NCBI GenBank assembly: GCA_020064725.1
Contig: JAGTWJ010000002.1
Span: 3,410,001 to 3,474,000, forward strand
DNA from: Drechslerella dactyloides
Lineage: Eukaryota; Ascomycota; Orbiliomycetes; Orbiliales; Orbiliaceae
Length of the DNA: 64,000 bases
Direction of reading: 5' to 3'
Each line of letters starts with the position of its first letter. Within the stretch, counting starts at the first letter, position 1. The notes under the pieces were generated by a model. That model did no database searches and was not told the origin of the DNA. It saw nothing but the letters and a program-made list of their open reading frames with translations. The position numbers and the translations under genes are program-made. Shown here in pieces: positions 12,510 to 24,700 of the stretch.

Positions 12510-13619
12510 TGGTCGAAGTTCCGAACCATGAGACAAACACCTTACGAAAATTTGCAGTGATGAGGCAGTCATGATAATGATTTGCTATGAAATTCTTAAC
12601 GCCACCTCATGAACAGAAGGCTAACCTTCAACTTCCACATTTTATAGTATCGTTCCCCCGATAGCGACAAAAAATTTTCACGGCCAACTTTGATACCTGT
12701 CAACGCGTTTTTACACCTTTTACTTCTTACGAATGTCTTATCTTAGAAAAGCATCTCACGTTTCGGTTTGCATGAGCGGCGTTTTTACGAATTGTTTAAT
12801 CCATTCGATAGTTTACGAGATAGCTTGAGGGGCTTATGAAAACTTGTGGCGAACGCTCAACATCTGTGCAACAAGCTGATTATTCTTGAGCGCCTATTTC
12901 TTCTTCTTTTCTCTGTCTCTCTCTTTTTTTCCTGGGTAGTTGTGCTTGAATGGGAGATGGCCGTTTGGCGGCGTGTATTAATAAAAGTAATTACAACGAT
13001 AGCACAATACGATCTTAATTAATTTCAATACAACTTGCGTAGTGCCTTCTTCGTGTGGCACAGGTAGATAGTAAATTTTGATGTGTATTAACATTCAGTG
13101 GAGACCTGGGCAGGCTGTGATGGGTATATACAGCCGATTTGAAGCTGCAAGGACAAGTGGCTTTGGTTACACTGGGAACGAATCTAATGCTTTCCTGGTC
13201 CCGCTCGTGTGGAGACGAGGCCCTCCGCAGTTTGCACTCCGCAGCGGATTAAAGTCTGTGGCGTTGTTTGTTTTCGATAACGTTATACACACCTAAGAAC
13301 CCTGAGGGGGTGAGGTTCCACGACATGAATCGGACTGACCTGGCAGCCGCCAAATCAGCAACTTGTGCAAATAGCGACCGAGCAGGTTTAACCAAATCGA
13401 TAACGTGACCGCCGGATGAGGAAAACATATGGAATGTTGACGGCTAAAGGCGTGCCCCGAGCTCCCGCCCTTTAACGCGTTCTTGGTGTTTGCACGTTTG
13501 TCTGGTTGATCTTGCACTAGCTAGCGATCCCGACCCTTGGCCTGGTCTTCCGATCTCGATATCGCATCCGCCCGCCGTTTGACTTGCCTGATTTCGTCGC
13601 GACGGAGTGGCGAAAGAGT

Positions 13620-13804
13620 GCCTGAAGCAAGCTGGAGGGGGGCCACTGGTGCGAAAGGTGCCTGAAGTGTGATCTCTCAGGTAACTTCAGGCAAGGAAGG
13701 AGACAACGGGCGACGGAACTTCAGGCTCTTTTAACAATCTAGCGGGGCAGCATGCGCATAGATCTGGGGCACGAGCGCTCCGATGGATGCAGATAGCTTC
13801 AGGC
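13620..13804. repeat. cluster of five GCCTGAAG / CTTCAGGC motifs
   Basis: Exact 8-mers occur at 13620-13627 and 13660-13667 (GCCTGAAG), then at 13685-13692, 13719-13726 and 13797-13804 (CTTCAGGC). Two sites in one orientation are followed by three in the other. Five exact 8-mers in 185 bp is far above chance. Flanking bases differ between copies, so these look like repeated sites rather than copies of a longer repeat. Confidence 0.85.
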
Positions 13805-16326
13805 GTCATTATGCATGCAGGGAAGCAGCTGCAGCTGCTATTAGTTCTTGGGCCGAATGCACTCTGACAGCAGCTGGAGTTCGGCTCGCCATTCGTCGAA
13901 ACCGGGGTACTCGAGTCGATTTTATTATTTGGGGGCGTCTGCGAGGCCCGGACGGGAGGATGCTAGTGTCGATTCTGGACATATGGGGGCCAGCTGGACT
14001 GTCGATTCAGGTTTAGTTTGGGCTTAGGTGAATTTCAGGCAGTATTGACAAGTTAGAACCACATGAGATGGATGAAGGTCGAGCGAGTGAGCGGTGGTGC
14101 ATAAATACTCGAGCTCTTGCCGCACGTACGGGCGCTAGCTGAGACCTCTAGCTCCTTCTCGTTCAATATTATCTCTATTGTCGATACCGTTATCGAGATA
14201 TCGACTTTTGGCGGCGTTGTGGAGCAAGACGAAACTTAATTTACTTATCACTTGATCAACTATTGCTTATTATTGCTTGGGAGTTAACGGATGGAGCCGT
14301 AGTGGACGAACGCGAAAGTGTGCTTGGACGCTCTTATTTGCATTCTTACGTTTACGCTTACGGTTCGAACGTTCTCTTGCTTTCCTCACCTTTTGACCGA
14401 TCGAAACGAAAGCAGCGGCGTGGCGCTGTATTAATTATTAATTGCATTGGTTGAGTTCTGTGGTCGAATCGTGGGAGGCCACTGTTGCTGCTGCTTCTGC
14501 GTTCGGAAGTTGTGAAAGGAGCATGAACGGCATGATGCCAATTAGCTAGCTGGTTGGCTATTGTTGCGCATGCCCGAATTCTATTTCATACCTCAATCGA
14601 TCGCAATCTACGAGACCACCTCGATCTCCTTTTGCTCTGTTGCCTCCACCGTACTAACACTGCGTACGACTTGTACTTGAACGAACCGCGGAAAGACTGC
14701 CGAAACGCAGTATAATTATAATCCAGCAACCATACCTACGTACTTAACTACACTGAAGTAAGGGGAACGTTGATAGCAGTAACTTGAGGCGAGTAAGTGG
14801 CTTTTCGAATTCCTGATCGCACCGTTTCGTTTTGCTCCTTCGACTATGTTCCTTGGGTCTTGCAACGGTTTCTTTGGACTATCTTCATGCAATGGTAAAT
14901 TGCGTATTTCACGTCGCGGAGTTCGAGTTGGTGTTTTACTTTTGCTTAATTTCCATGCGAATACAGAATCATATCTGTCCGGTGGTCGATTACATTACTC
15001 TTTGCGGAACGCAAAGGAGGTCGCACAACCGGCTGGCTGCGCTGGCATGGCACAGCGGGGTTGCCTGCATGCATGCTGGCTGGCTAGCCGGCTGTCATGC
15101 GCGGGTTGGCTGACATCTCGATTGCTTTTATGACATGCATCGTTGCCAACTGCGGTTGGTATTGCGCGGTGGTGGCGACCCTCTGTTTGGCGGTTCGGAA
15201 ATTGCATGTTGGCTCTGCAGTTAAGGGTGAGAGCGCATGAGCTCGAGACAGGCGCGGACGGACCGCTCTTGAGTCGAGGCGGTTTTGGTCGAGGCGAGGC
15301 CTGATTCATGAGCACCCATCCATTCTCCACTTTCCAACATCAATCCCTGATCCGCGGACGGGACTGGCCTTTTGGGCTGGTTGCGGCGAGGAGCAGATGG
15401 ATGGTATTCGCACATGCCCACGTTGGTTGTCCCACGGTGCCGCGTCCGTTCTGGTGTTTTTGTGCCCCCTTCCGCCATGCTGCTCGCGCTGGCCAATCAG
15501 CGGGTGCAATTCTTAGGGCTCGCTAATTGCAACAGCACCAACGCGGATGGTTGTGTTTTTCCTGTGGTTCCGCCGATGCGATGGCGACGGCTGGTTCCCG
15601 GCTTCTGGAAAAGCCTGTGCACGCGGAGTACAGTCTGCATGCATGTCTGATCTGTCGGGCGCGGGAGCATGTTGCACATGAGCTCTCCGATCGGGTGACA
15701 CAGAGACAATGGAGGTGTCGAAGCTGTCTGTGGTGTTTTACAATTTTTGGTTGACGGCGCCGATGGTGTCGCTTCTGCTTTACCACCAACGTTGGTGATG
15801 TTGCATGATGTCCTTTCTGCTGTGCGGAGGCTAGATGTCAGTTATATATATCAAGCGCTTGCTCTGGAAGGACCTGGGCTGCAGGGCTGCAAATACTTGG
15901 AACAAAGCGCCCGGCGTCGCTAGGATATATAACTCCTGGCCAGCATCGTCTCCTGGCATTGCTCGCTGTTGCCCCTGCTCGGCTCGGCTCAGCTGTATAT
16001 GGTAGCTTGTCGTTCTGTCCCTTCCAATCCCTGAAGATACAATTAGTATATTGAGTGGCTCTATGCTCTACAGTTGGAGCATTGCATCATAGCTTACCTG
16101 CTGCTTGAATAAGCTCCTCCCGCTTCGTCTGGAGTGGATGCCCTGAGCTCAAGGGAACTGCGATCCAGCTGGGCTGCCGTTGAGCTGGGGTTTCTACATC
16201 AACTGTCTGGCTGTCGTCGGAGGGAAAGCTGCGGATGCTTCCAGCGCCTGGCAGGTCGTGCAGACTTGCGCTGGAGATCTAGAGCGACGTTCCGGCAGCG
16301 CCTTTTTGCGCAGCCAGCAGAAACCA

Positions 16327-16334
16327 TATAAATA
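16327..16334 (+). promoter_or_regulatory. TATA box, probable Argonaute promoter
   Basis: TATAAATA followed by a long C/T-rich tract (16336-16420), a common arrangement at fungal core promoters. It lies about 280 bp upstream of the donor of the proposed 5' UTR intron and 700 bp upstream of the start codon. Confidence 0.5.
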
Positions 16335-16608
16335 GCCCCCTCCCCCCTGCTGCTGCCCCTTCTCTCCTTCTTCTCTTCTTCTTCCTCCTCTCTTCTCCAC
16401 CCTCCACCCTCCTCTCTACACATCACGATCGAACTGCTTCCACCTCGTCTGACTCGTTCAGCAAGGCCATCTTATCTCTTCCCCTTCCTCCCTTGTTTCC
16501 TTAGCTTCCTTCCTCAACAGGTCCTCACGTACAAACCGACGTGACTTTCTTCTCTCCGCTTGTTTCTGCCCCTTCTACCTGCTTGCATTCCCAGCTACGC
16601 GTCTTCGG

Positions 16609-17011
16609 GTGAGTTCTCCGCTGCAGTTACTGCCACTTCCTTGCCTCCTTTATCCTCTATGCTCCTTCCCGTGTGCTTCTCTGTCACAGCATCTTCTCTG
16701 CTTCTGTAGCCTCTCTCGTCATTCAACACTCTGCTGCCTCTGGGTGGCGGCAGAGCGTGGTCGAGAGGGAGCCTCAGAAAGCAGCTGACGAGCGAGGGCG
16801 TGCTGCAGGCTCATCTCCTCCGAAGGGAACAGGTCTTGCACGCTTCCAGCTGACTATGTTCTGATCTCCGTGTTTGAAGAGCGTGTCACCTTGGAGACCA
16901 ATTTGTCAATCCTTCTGAAAAGCGTGTACAATTGCAGCATCTCAACCAGCTTGCAAGCTTCTTCTCTATTGTCCTCTGTGGTACTGACCCTCTCCGTCCT
17001 TTGACGTCTAG
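16609..17011 (+). other. probable 5' UTR intron of Argonaute
   Basis: A GTGAGT donor at 16609 and a CTAG acceptor at 17010-17011 flank a 403-nt stretch, with the start codon 15 nt after the acceptor. Inferred from signals only; other splice choices are possible. Confidence 0.4.
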
Positions 17012-17025
17012 ACAACACAGCTACA

Positions 17026-20000
17026 ATGGCTTCAACCAATACGCCTTCGGGAGCCCCTAAGGCTCAACTTCCGCAGAACTTCTCCACAGGGTTCCAGGAA
17101 AGCGTAAGTCCTCTGAAATTTTCTCGTCTCCCTTATGATCAAGCCTAATGCTAACACATCTTTGATAGTCTTTGGTAAGCTGCCAGACATGTTTAGGTTG
17201 TCCTTGAGTGTCAATCGGATTCTCACACTCTCTTGAACAGTTCGCACGCAAAGGCTTTGGCAAGAGGGGTAGACCTGCCAAGATTTTCTGTAACTCCTAC
17301 AAAGTTACTAGTTTCCCCACTGCTACTGTCCACCAATATGACGTGAGTACCATAAACCTCCTGCATGTCTTTCAATCCCTCGGGGTTGTGCCTTGGCTGA
17401 CCTTATTTTCTTGCAGGTTCACATCACTGGCAAAGGCGACGAAAAGCGAGCCACGCTCCGCAAGGTCTGGTACTCTCGCACGTTGCAAAGAAACTTCGGA
17501 AAGTCCGTGGACTCCTTGCTCTACGACGGTAAGCTCGAGCTTCAGTTCCTTCCCCACCGTTGATATTTTTCTTAGCTGACAATATCGCTCGATTCAAGGG
17601 AACCGTTTGGCGTGGTCGATAATCCCGCTACCCTTCGGTGAAGAGCTCAACATCATTGTCGATCTTGATGATGGTAAGTTACGCTTATCTTTGGACCTCA
17701 TCAAGATATACATACTCATATGCTAACGCGTTCTGCAGAGGACACGAGTGGCCGTCCACGTCATGTCGAAAACAAGTTTCGTGTTCGCATCAGAAAGACC
17801 GCCAGAGTCCCTCTTCAATGCACCGAAGCCTATGTCGCTGGCAAGTACAAAATGGATAACGATGTTCTCGTTGGTTTCAACTTCTTGGACCACTTGCTTC
17901 GTGAAACTCCTGCCAAGCATTTTATCACCATCAAGCGTTCTTTCTTCAAGCACGCTGGCTCTCAGCGTCTCGATGGAGGCGTCGAAGCTTGGAAGGGCAT
18001 CTTCCAGTCCATTCGCCCAGCTCAAGGCAACAACCTGACCATCAATGTCGACGTTGCCGCGGCCGTTTTCTGGACTGAAGGGACAGTCATGGCATGTGTC
18101 CAGAACCTTCTCAAGCTTGGCACCCCAGAGGAGCTGGTCAACAAGTTGAAGAGTCCCCAAGGTCATCGTGAGCTTCGTCGTGTCAAGAAGGTTCAGTTCT
18201 ACACGAAGCATCGTCACACCGAAAAGGAGCGTCAGAAGAAGTTCACCATCGAGGGCTTCACCAAGAGCAGCGCACGTGAGGAGATGTTCGACGTCAGAGA
18301 TCGTGAAACTGGTCATGTCGACCGTCTCTCCATCGAAAAGTACTATCTCAAAAATTACAACATCCGCTTGCGCTACCCGCAGTTGCCTTTGATCCAGACC
18401 AAAAAGAGGAATGTTCTCTTCCCCATGGAATTGAGCTTTGTTGCTGAGGTACGTATCTTGAATAATCATATAGGGCTATGGTACGAGACTAACATGTAAT
18501 GCTCTGTCAGGGCCAACGCTACCCTTACAAATTGGACGAGCGTCAGACCTCTGACATGATTCGCTTCACCGTCCAGGTAGGTCGTACATTTTCTATGAAA
18601 TGATATGTATTGGCCGCTAATGAAATGATATCTTTTGCAAGCGCCCCAACATTCGTCTCGAGTCCATCAAGAAGAACGTCATGGAGCTCAACTGGAAGGA
18701 GGATCCTGTTTTGAAGAAGTACGGGTTGAGTATCAACCCAAATATGATTCAGGTGGGTGATTGTCCTGATCCCTCATACTTCCGAGTTGTCCGATGAAGC
18801 AAAGCTAATTGTTTCCACTTCTTGAAAGACAACTGCTCGCATCCTCGAGGCTCCCAAGATCTCCTACGGTGTCGGTTCCCAAGAAGCGACATTTGCACCA
18901 AGGGATGGGCGCTGGGATCTCCGTGGGAAAAAGTTCGCAAGGACTACGACCCTTAAGTCCTGGGCAATTGGCATTGCAGCTCAGCCTCGCCGTGTTCCAC
19001 TCGAGACTGTCAAGACCTTCGTCCGTCAATTCATTCTAACCTTTGTCCAGCATGGCGGCACAGTCGAGAACAAAGAGCCACCTATAAAATACATGGACCC
19101 CGGAAAAGACATGCACGAGTCCTGCCGAGAACTCTTCGTAGCCGCTGGGAATGCCGCCAGAGCTCAACCTCAAATCATTTTCTTCATCTTGACTGCCAAG
19201 TCAGCACATCCGTACAACGACATCAAGGCCGCCTGTGAGACTCAGGTTGGCGTCGTTTCTCAGTGTAAGTCCCGCCGTACATATCACAGTTCCATCAGGC
19301 TTTTGTACTTAATAGTTCGCTTCTCCAGGTCTCCAATCAAAGCACGTCGAGCAAGCCAAAGGACAATACTGTTCCAATGTTTGCATGAAAGTCAATGCCA
19401 AGTTGGGCGGCACCACAGTCTACCTTGACAAGTCCGCTCACCCCTTCTGGGGCCAAGAACCAACCATGTACATCGGTGCAGATGTTTCCCACGGTGGTGC
19501 CTTTGGTAGCGGCGGCATGAAGGCAGCTTCGTTCGCCAGCATGGTCGGATCTACTGATGGCAAGTCCTCAGCTCCTCCAGCTCCCTAACAAGCTTCAGTT
19601 CAATCTAACATTACCATTGTTACAGTCCAGGGTGCTCGCTACTCTGCCATTTGCAACACCAACGGAGAACGTGTTGAGACAATCACCACTCCGAACATAA
19701 TGCGCTTCACCCCGTCCCTCTTGAAAAACTTCCGCAAGAACACCAATCTGATCCCTAAACGTATTATCTACTTCAGGGACGGTGTCTCTGAGGGAGAATA
19801 TGAAAAGGTGATCAATGAAGAGGTCTACGATATCAAACGTGCCCTTAAATCGCTTGACGGGACATACGAAGTAGGTCACTCTGATCCTCTTGAGAACTTT
19901 GTATATATCGCTGACAATATACTAGCCAAAATTGACTGTCATCATCTGCACGAAGCGCCATCACAACCGCTTCTTCCCTGTCGACAAAGCCGCTTCTGAT

Positions 20001-20570
20001 CGCAACGGCAATGTTGTTCCGGGGACGCTCGTCGATAAGGACATCACTCACGTGACTGACTTCGACTTTTTCTTATGCTCGCACTCCGCCATTCAAGGCA
20101 CAGCCCGTGCTACCCGCTATACTGTCATGTAAGGCTGTCTCTCTTTCCACCCAAGATGGTGTTGTCAGAAAACCCGCTAATTATCGTGATGAACAGCCTC
20201 GACGAGAATGACCTTGACATCGATCGTTTGCAGGGCTTGATCTACAATATGTGCTATACGTACATGCGGGCTACGAATTCGGTTTCTTTGGGTAAGTGCT
20301 CTGTTCTGGATGTATTTTCTCAAAAGTTCAATTGCTAACTTAATATCCAAAGTCCCACCTGTCTACTATGCACATCTGGCTTCCGCGCGCGCTCGTGCTC
20401 ACGAGATCGGGGGTACCCAGAAAGACAAAGAGAGAGCTCTCAGAGAAGCCGAAGGCCTCGACACCACTCCCTCCGGTAGCCAGGCCGCGACTTCTCGTAA
20501 AACTATAACTGAATCTGAGGACATCCGTCCCCTCATGGCACAGGTCGAAGGTTCGATGTGGTATATTTAA
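17026..20570 (+). CDS. qde-2: Argonaute (QDE-2-like slicer)
   Basis: Fourteen-exon model: 17026-17103, 17169-17174, 17241-17342, 17417-17528, 17599-17673, 17739-18448, 18511-18576, 18642-18752, 18829-19264, 19329-19559, 19626-19870, 19926-20128, 20197-20291, 20353-20570; 895 residues. Domains in order: short N-terminal extension, ArgoN, linker 1, PAZ, linker 2/Mid and PIWI. The PIWI catalytic tetrad is complete: Asp617 (YIGADVSHGG), Glu660 (GERVETI), Asp694 (YFRDGVSEGE) and His831 (VYYAHLASARARAHE), so slicing is expected. Argonaute binds small RNAs to silence transposons, repeats and viruses (quelling). The start has a good context (CTACAATGG). Odd points are a 6-nt exon 2 and a GC-AG intron after exon 10. 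It is tail to tail with an NLR gene. Apart from the micro-exon, the model is supported by continuity of conserved blocks. Confidence 0.93.
17169..17174 (+). other. 6-nt micro-exon in Argonaute
   Basis: TCTTTG (Ser-Leu) lies between AG and GTAAGC. The upstream intron (17104-17168) has a GTAAGT donor and a CTAAC branch site at 17151, 14 nt before its AG. The downstream intron is 17175-17240. Skipping it keeps frame and removes only two residues, so both isoforms are possible. Confidence 0.65.
19560..19625 (+). other. GC-AG intron in Argonaute
   Basis: The reading frame leaves the conserved ASMVGSTD block and resumes at VQGARYSAICN. The only donor that joins them in frame is GCAAGT at 19560; the acceptor is ACAG at 19622-19625, with an upstream CTAAC. 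GC-AG introns are a small minority in fungi. Confidence 0.8.
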
Positions 20571-21727
20571 GGCATCGGATTCTAATCCACGATACTCAGG
20601 ATCATTCGTGGTCTAACTCTGTTTCTTTTTGTTCACGAGATGGGAAAAATCCGTCTGTCATGTTGTCTTTATTTTCTGACGAATAGCCTTTTCTTTCTCG
20701 TGTCTCCTTGCAAAATGCTGTTCATCAGCAATTTGTCTTCGGATGGCCAGAAAATCGGTCTTCTCTTCAGCTTTCTTTTTTTTTCTTATACATGGGTTTC
20801 ATAACGGTTTTTAATGACTCTTCTGGGAGAACATATCTCTTTTAATCCGCTTTCCTTACTTGCATGTATTGTTTTCTCATGGAAATAGAAAGCAGCGCAG
20901 ATAGGGAATCTGGAGACAATCGAGAACATATTGCATCAAACGCTCGTAGTCTTCACCACAGCAATCAATTGGGTCAGCATCCGGGTATCCTCAAGAATAT
21001 GACCAAAGAGTCGACCGGACTGCATTACCGATAGATACTAGATGTATTCAAACGTAGCCATACAATTCTTTGGGAGTATTCACATCGAGATCTCTTATGT
21101 CCATCCGCCACTCTTAAATGAGGATGGCAAGTTTACAGTAGCAGCCATACTGGACTCTATTTTCATCAAACATTTCTTGATCCTAGCTATCGAGCATCAA
21201 AAACACAGTTTGTGTAAGTCACGAGGGGTCATTTCTGCGCACAAGCAAATACGTAAGCTCTCTAGTGGTACGGCAAGTGACGATATATTGAAGAAGGCGC
21301 GGGAGCTCGCTAGCCTAGAAAGTATCTAACCCTCTATAACTTGCTCGTCATCTACCTTTTGGCCTGTGTCACCTGAAACGAAAGAACCGTCGACAACGAC
21401 ATACAACACATAATTTACAACAGCTCCTCACAAATTACGCGTGTCTCGATTACCAGGCAAGCCTAGCCCCGAGACTGCTATGTGACGTCGTATGCTTCAA
21501 GAGCCGAATTCGTCACCAGATTGTAGTCAATCTTTTGAAATCAGAACCCCCGAGTACAGATAGTCTAGAAGCCAGACGTAAGTTCTTTTGGTGGTCCAGC
21601 ACCCGTCTTGTTACTAGACTAGAGTATAGATTGAAATAAGGTAAAGATAAATTCATCTCTAGGGCAACTCCGGTCCCGAGACTTAGCATATATACAGGCA
21701 AACAGAAGCGGATACTCAACAATAACA
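20571..21727. other. convergent intergenic between Argonaute and NLR
   Basis: 1,157 bp between two stop codons. AT-rich; both 3' UTRs are expected. A 95-codon plus-strand frame at 21042-21329 has no recognisable motif and is not called. Confidence 0.55.
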
Positions 21728-24700
21728 TTAAACGCATGCGGAATCCTCCCCCTTCTTCTCGTTCATATATCGTTTTAGGAAATTCACCACGCAGTGCTTC
21801 CTTTTCATTTCCGCTGCTTGCACCGGTGTGGTATATTTGCCGCCTTTTATGAACGGGTCCGCACCGTTTGCTATCAGATACCTGACGATGTCTAAATGAC
21901 CCTTCTTCGCCGCGTATTGTAGCGGTGTTCCGTATTTGCCGCCTTGGAGGTTGATATCGGCACCTCGGTCGAGCAGGAGCCTGATAGTTGACCGACGGCC
22001 ATACATTACACATGCTGCAGCAAGCGCGGATCCTTTCTTAGTGGATATCTGGTTGATATCCGCACCGTGATTGAGGAGCAGCTCTATAGCCTCATGGTTT
22101 TCCCATGCGGCGGCCTGTTGCAATGGCGTACTATACGAGCCAACAGTGGTCAGACTTCCGTTGATAAATCTATAGTGAGAGGTTACACACCCGCATTTCT
22201 CTCCGCTGAGACTGAGGTCAGCCCCTTTCTCGAGGAGCTTTTGTAGAATCGGGAGGTCTGATACTCTCCGCACTGCCATTGCAAGGGCAGTTCCGTGGAT
22301 AGGATGGTACGCGTGGATGTCAGCGCCCTTCTCCAAGAATATGTCTACAAGCTCGTGGAAGTGCTTCAGAATGGCTAGTTGTAATGCGCTGGTGCCTTCC
22401 TTGGACGGAGGTGGGTTGACTGATGCGCCTCTTTCTAAGAGAAACTTCACCATTGGGATGACTATGTTCTCGTTGTAACTTGTGAGAGTTGCCATGAGCG
22501 CGTTGCTGTCAATAGTTAGCATCCTAGTCCTACCGGTACTTAAAGAATACACCTTGTATTGGGAAGATTACCCGTAATCTCCTCCAAATGCGTTCACATC
22601 AGCACCATGATCTAGCAGAAACTCACAGGTTTTTATGTGGCCATTCCGTGCTGCTAGTTGTAATGCCTTACCCGGAACACCGTCTTGGAAAATTGGATCA
22701 GCTCCAAGACTAATGAAAGTAGAAAGAAGATCGTTCTTTCCTGCTGCCGCCGCCCTGACCAAGCAAACAGAATCTCCAACTTTAGGATCAGCACCACGCT
22801 CGAGAAGCTCTCTCAGCATGATAGGGTGTCCAACAGCTTGAGTGAGTGCTGTTGTCATGCTATTGAGAAATCCCAATTTTAATGGCGCATAGTTGATGTC
22901 TGCACCGCGGTCGAGCAATAGCCTAAATATATCTAGATCTCCTTCCGTTATTGCAAGGTGTAAAGCTGAACTGTTGCAAGAATTAATGAGCTATGATCCT
23001 TTTGTGGATAGATGGTACAATCGGGGCCATCTTACCCATATCTTCGGTCAATCATGTTTATCTCTGCACCATTGTCTAGAAGTTTTTCGACAACTTTAAT
23101 CTTCCCAGTGCTCACCGCTGCCTTTAAATAGTTAGGTCAGTGAATGTGGTTCCTGTCTACGACGAATGTCCTAATGCAGCGGATTTGCGAATGATTCGTA
23201 TAGTGGTCACACGAAAAGCAGTAGACTTACAACTAAAGGATTGCCGCAGTCACCGCAAGTCAAATTAACGTCGGCTCCGGCATCAATTAACCATTGGATG
23301 AATGCGGGATCCTGTGTCCCATCCGTACGTCCTTTGATCGCAGACATAAGGGGACTATTTTGTCTCGTAAGACTATGATCGACTTGGATCATCTGTCAAA
23401 GGGGAAGGCTTCTTACCAGCCTTCATATCCCGCCCTTTGGTTGATATCGGCGCCTCGGCTGATCAAAATTTCGGAGATTTCCATGAGTCCTAGTTGAAGG
23501 GCCTGTGATAAAGGCGAGCCTTCTAAAACGGAGATATACTTAGCCCGCTTACAAGACAAGCTCGAGCAATTCCGAATGAATGTTGGAGGTCACAAACCTA
23601 GTGTCCCCCGAATATTGACGTCGGCCCCGCGGTCTAACAACAGCGTTACTATATCTTTCCGTCTCTGCTGAATTGCCGCAAGAAGTGGACTTCCAACCCT
23701 ATGGTAACCTGGCGGATGGTCGTGAGAGCGAGAGTGGTTGACATTTGCGCCAGCATCGAGCAATAGATGGAAAATTGCGAACTGTCCACCGCGTAAGGCG
23801 GCTTCGAGGCAACCACCTAAGTAGTCTGTCAGTCTTGGGTACATCTCAGCTATTCTTGAGATTTCTTTACCATTTTGGGAATCTGGTGCCCGAGGATCAG
23901 CACCACTGCTTAAAAGGAATTCGACGATTTGTTTGTGGCCGTTGGCTGAAGCTGCTTGAAGCGCATCACCTGATAGTTGAGGCCATCTAGCGTTAGGAGC
24001 GTATAATAATAAGGGTGCGATTCAAACTAGGTTGTGATACGGACTCACCCATTCTGTAGCCCCATGCGTTAACGTTGGCCTTCTGTTCCACCAAGAATCG
24101 CACCATCTCAAGTCTCGGACGTAGACTGGAACAGACGGTGATCAAAACAGTCGAGTGCAATGCTTTCGGAGAATGAGCGTTCACGTCTGCACCATGCTCT
24201 ATCAAGAACCTCGCCAGTTCGATATTCCCCTTGAGAGCAGCGAGATTCAAGCATCTCATTCCGTCCCTGCACGTTTCGTTAACAGCCGCTCCCCGGCTAA
24301 GGAGTAGCTTCACCAACTCGAAATTTTCTTTCTGGACTGCGTGGTATAAGGCTGTTTCATCGTACCTCCCTCCTCTCGTATTAACATCAAGCAAAGGGTC
24401 GTCAAGCAAGATCTTTACAGTGTCAAGATCATCGTTCTTGATTGCTAACTGAAGAACGGTTCCGTCGTCATTCTCTGCGTTAACATTGACTCCCCTTTGA
24501 AGAAGCAACGGAATCACACTTTTTCGCTGGCTCTTCACGGCTATGACGAATACATCATCATCGATCTCAACGCCACGCTCGATTAGAACACGAGCAGCCT
24601 CAGAGTTCCCGCAAAATACTGCTGCTCTTATTGCCGAATGGTACATACCACCTTGATAATGGATATCGGCACCATTATCCATAAGTATACTGACGATTTC

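Larger units (their letters stand above)
12510..17025. other. 4.5 kb gene-poor region upstream of Argonaute
   Basis: No open frame here resembles a protein and none is supported by splice-consistent extension. Contents seen: the RNA14 3' flank (12.5-13.0 kb), a GCCTGAAG motif cluster (13620-13804), several short TATA-like AT tracts (14098, 15843, 15922), a GGCTGGCTGC/GCATGC-rich low-complexity patch (15030-15120), and near the right end a good TATA box, a CT-rich tract and a probable 5' UTR intron of Argonaute. A non-coding RNA is possible but not shown. Confidence 0.6.

Noticed and set aside
17723..18469. 248-codon frame antisense to Argonaute
   Set aside because: It mirrors the long coding exon 6 exactly and has no family resemblance; a codon-bias shadow.
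21042..21329. 95-codon plus-strand frame between Argonaute and the NLR
   Set aside because: AT-rich, no motif, and placed where 3' UTRs are expected.
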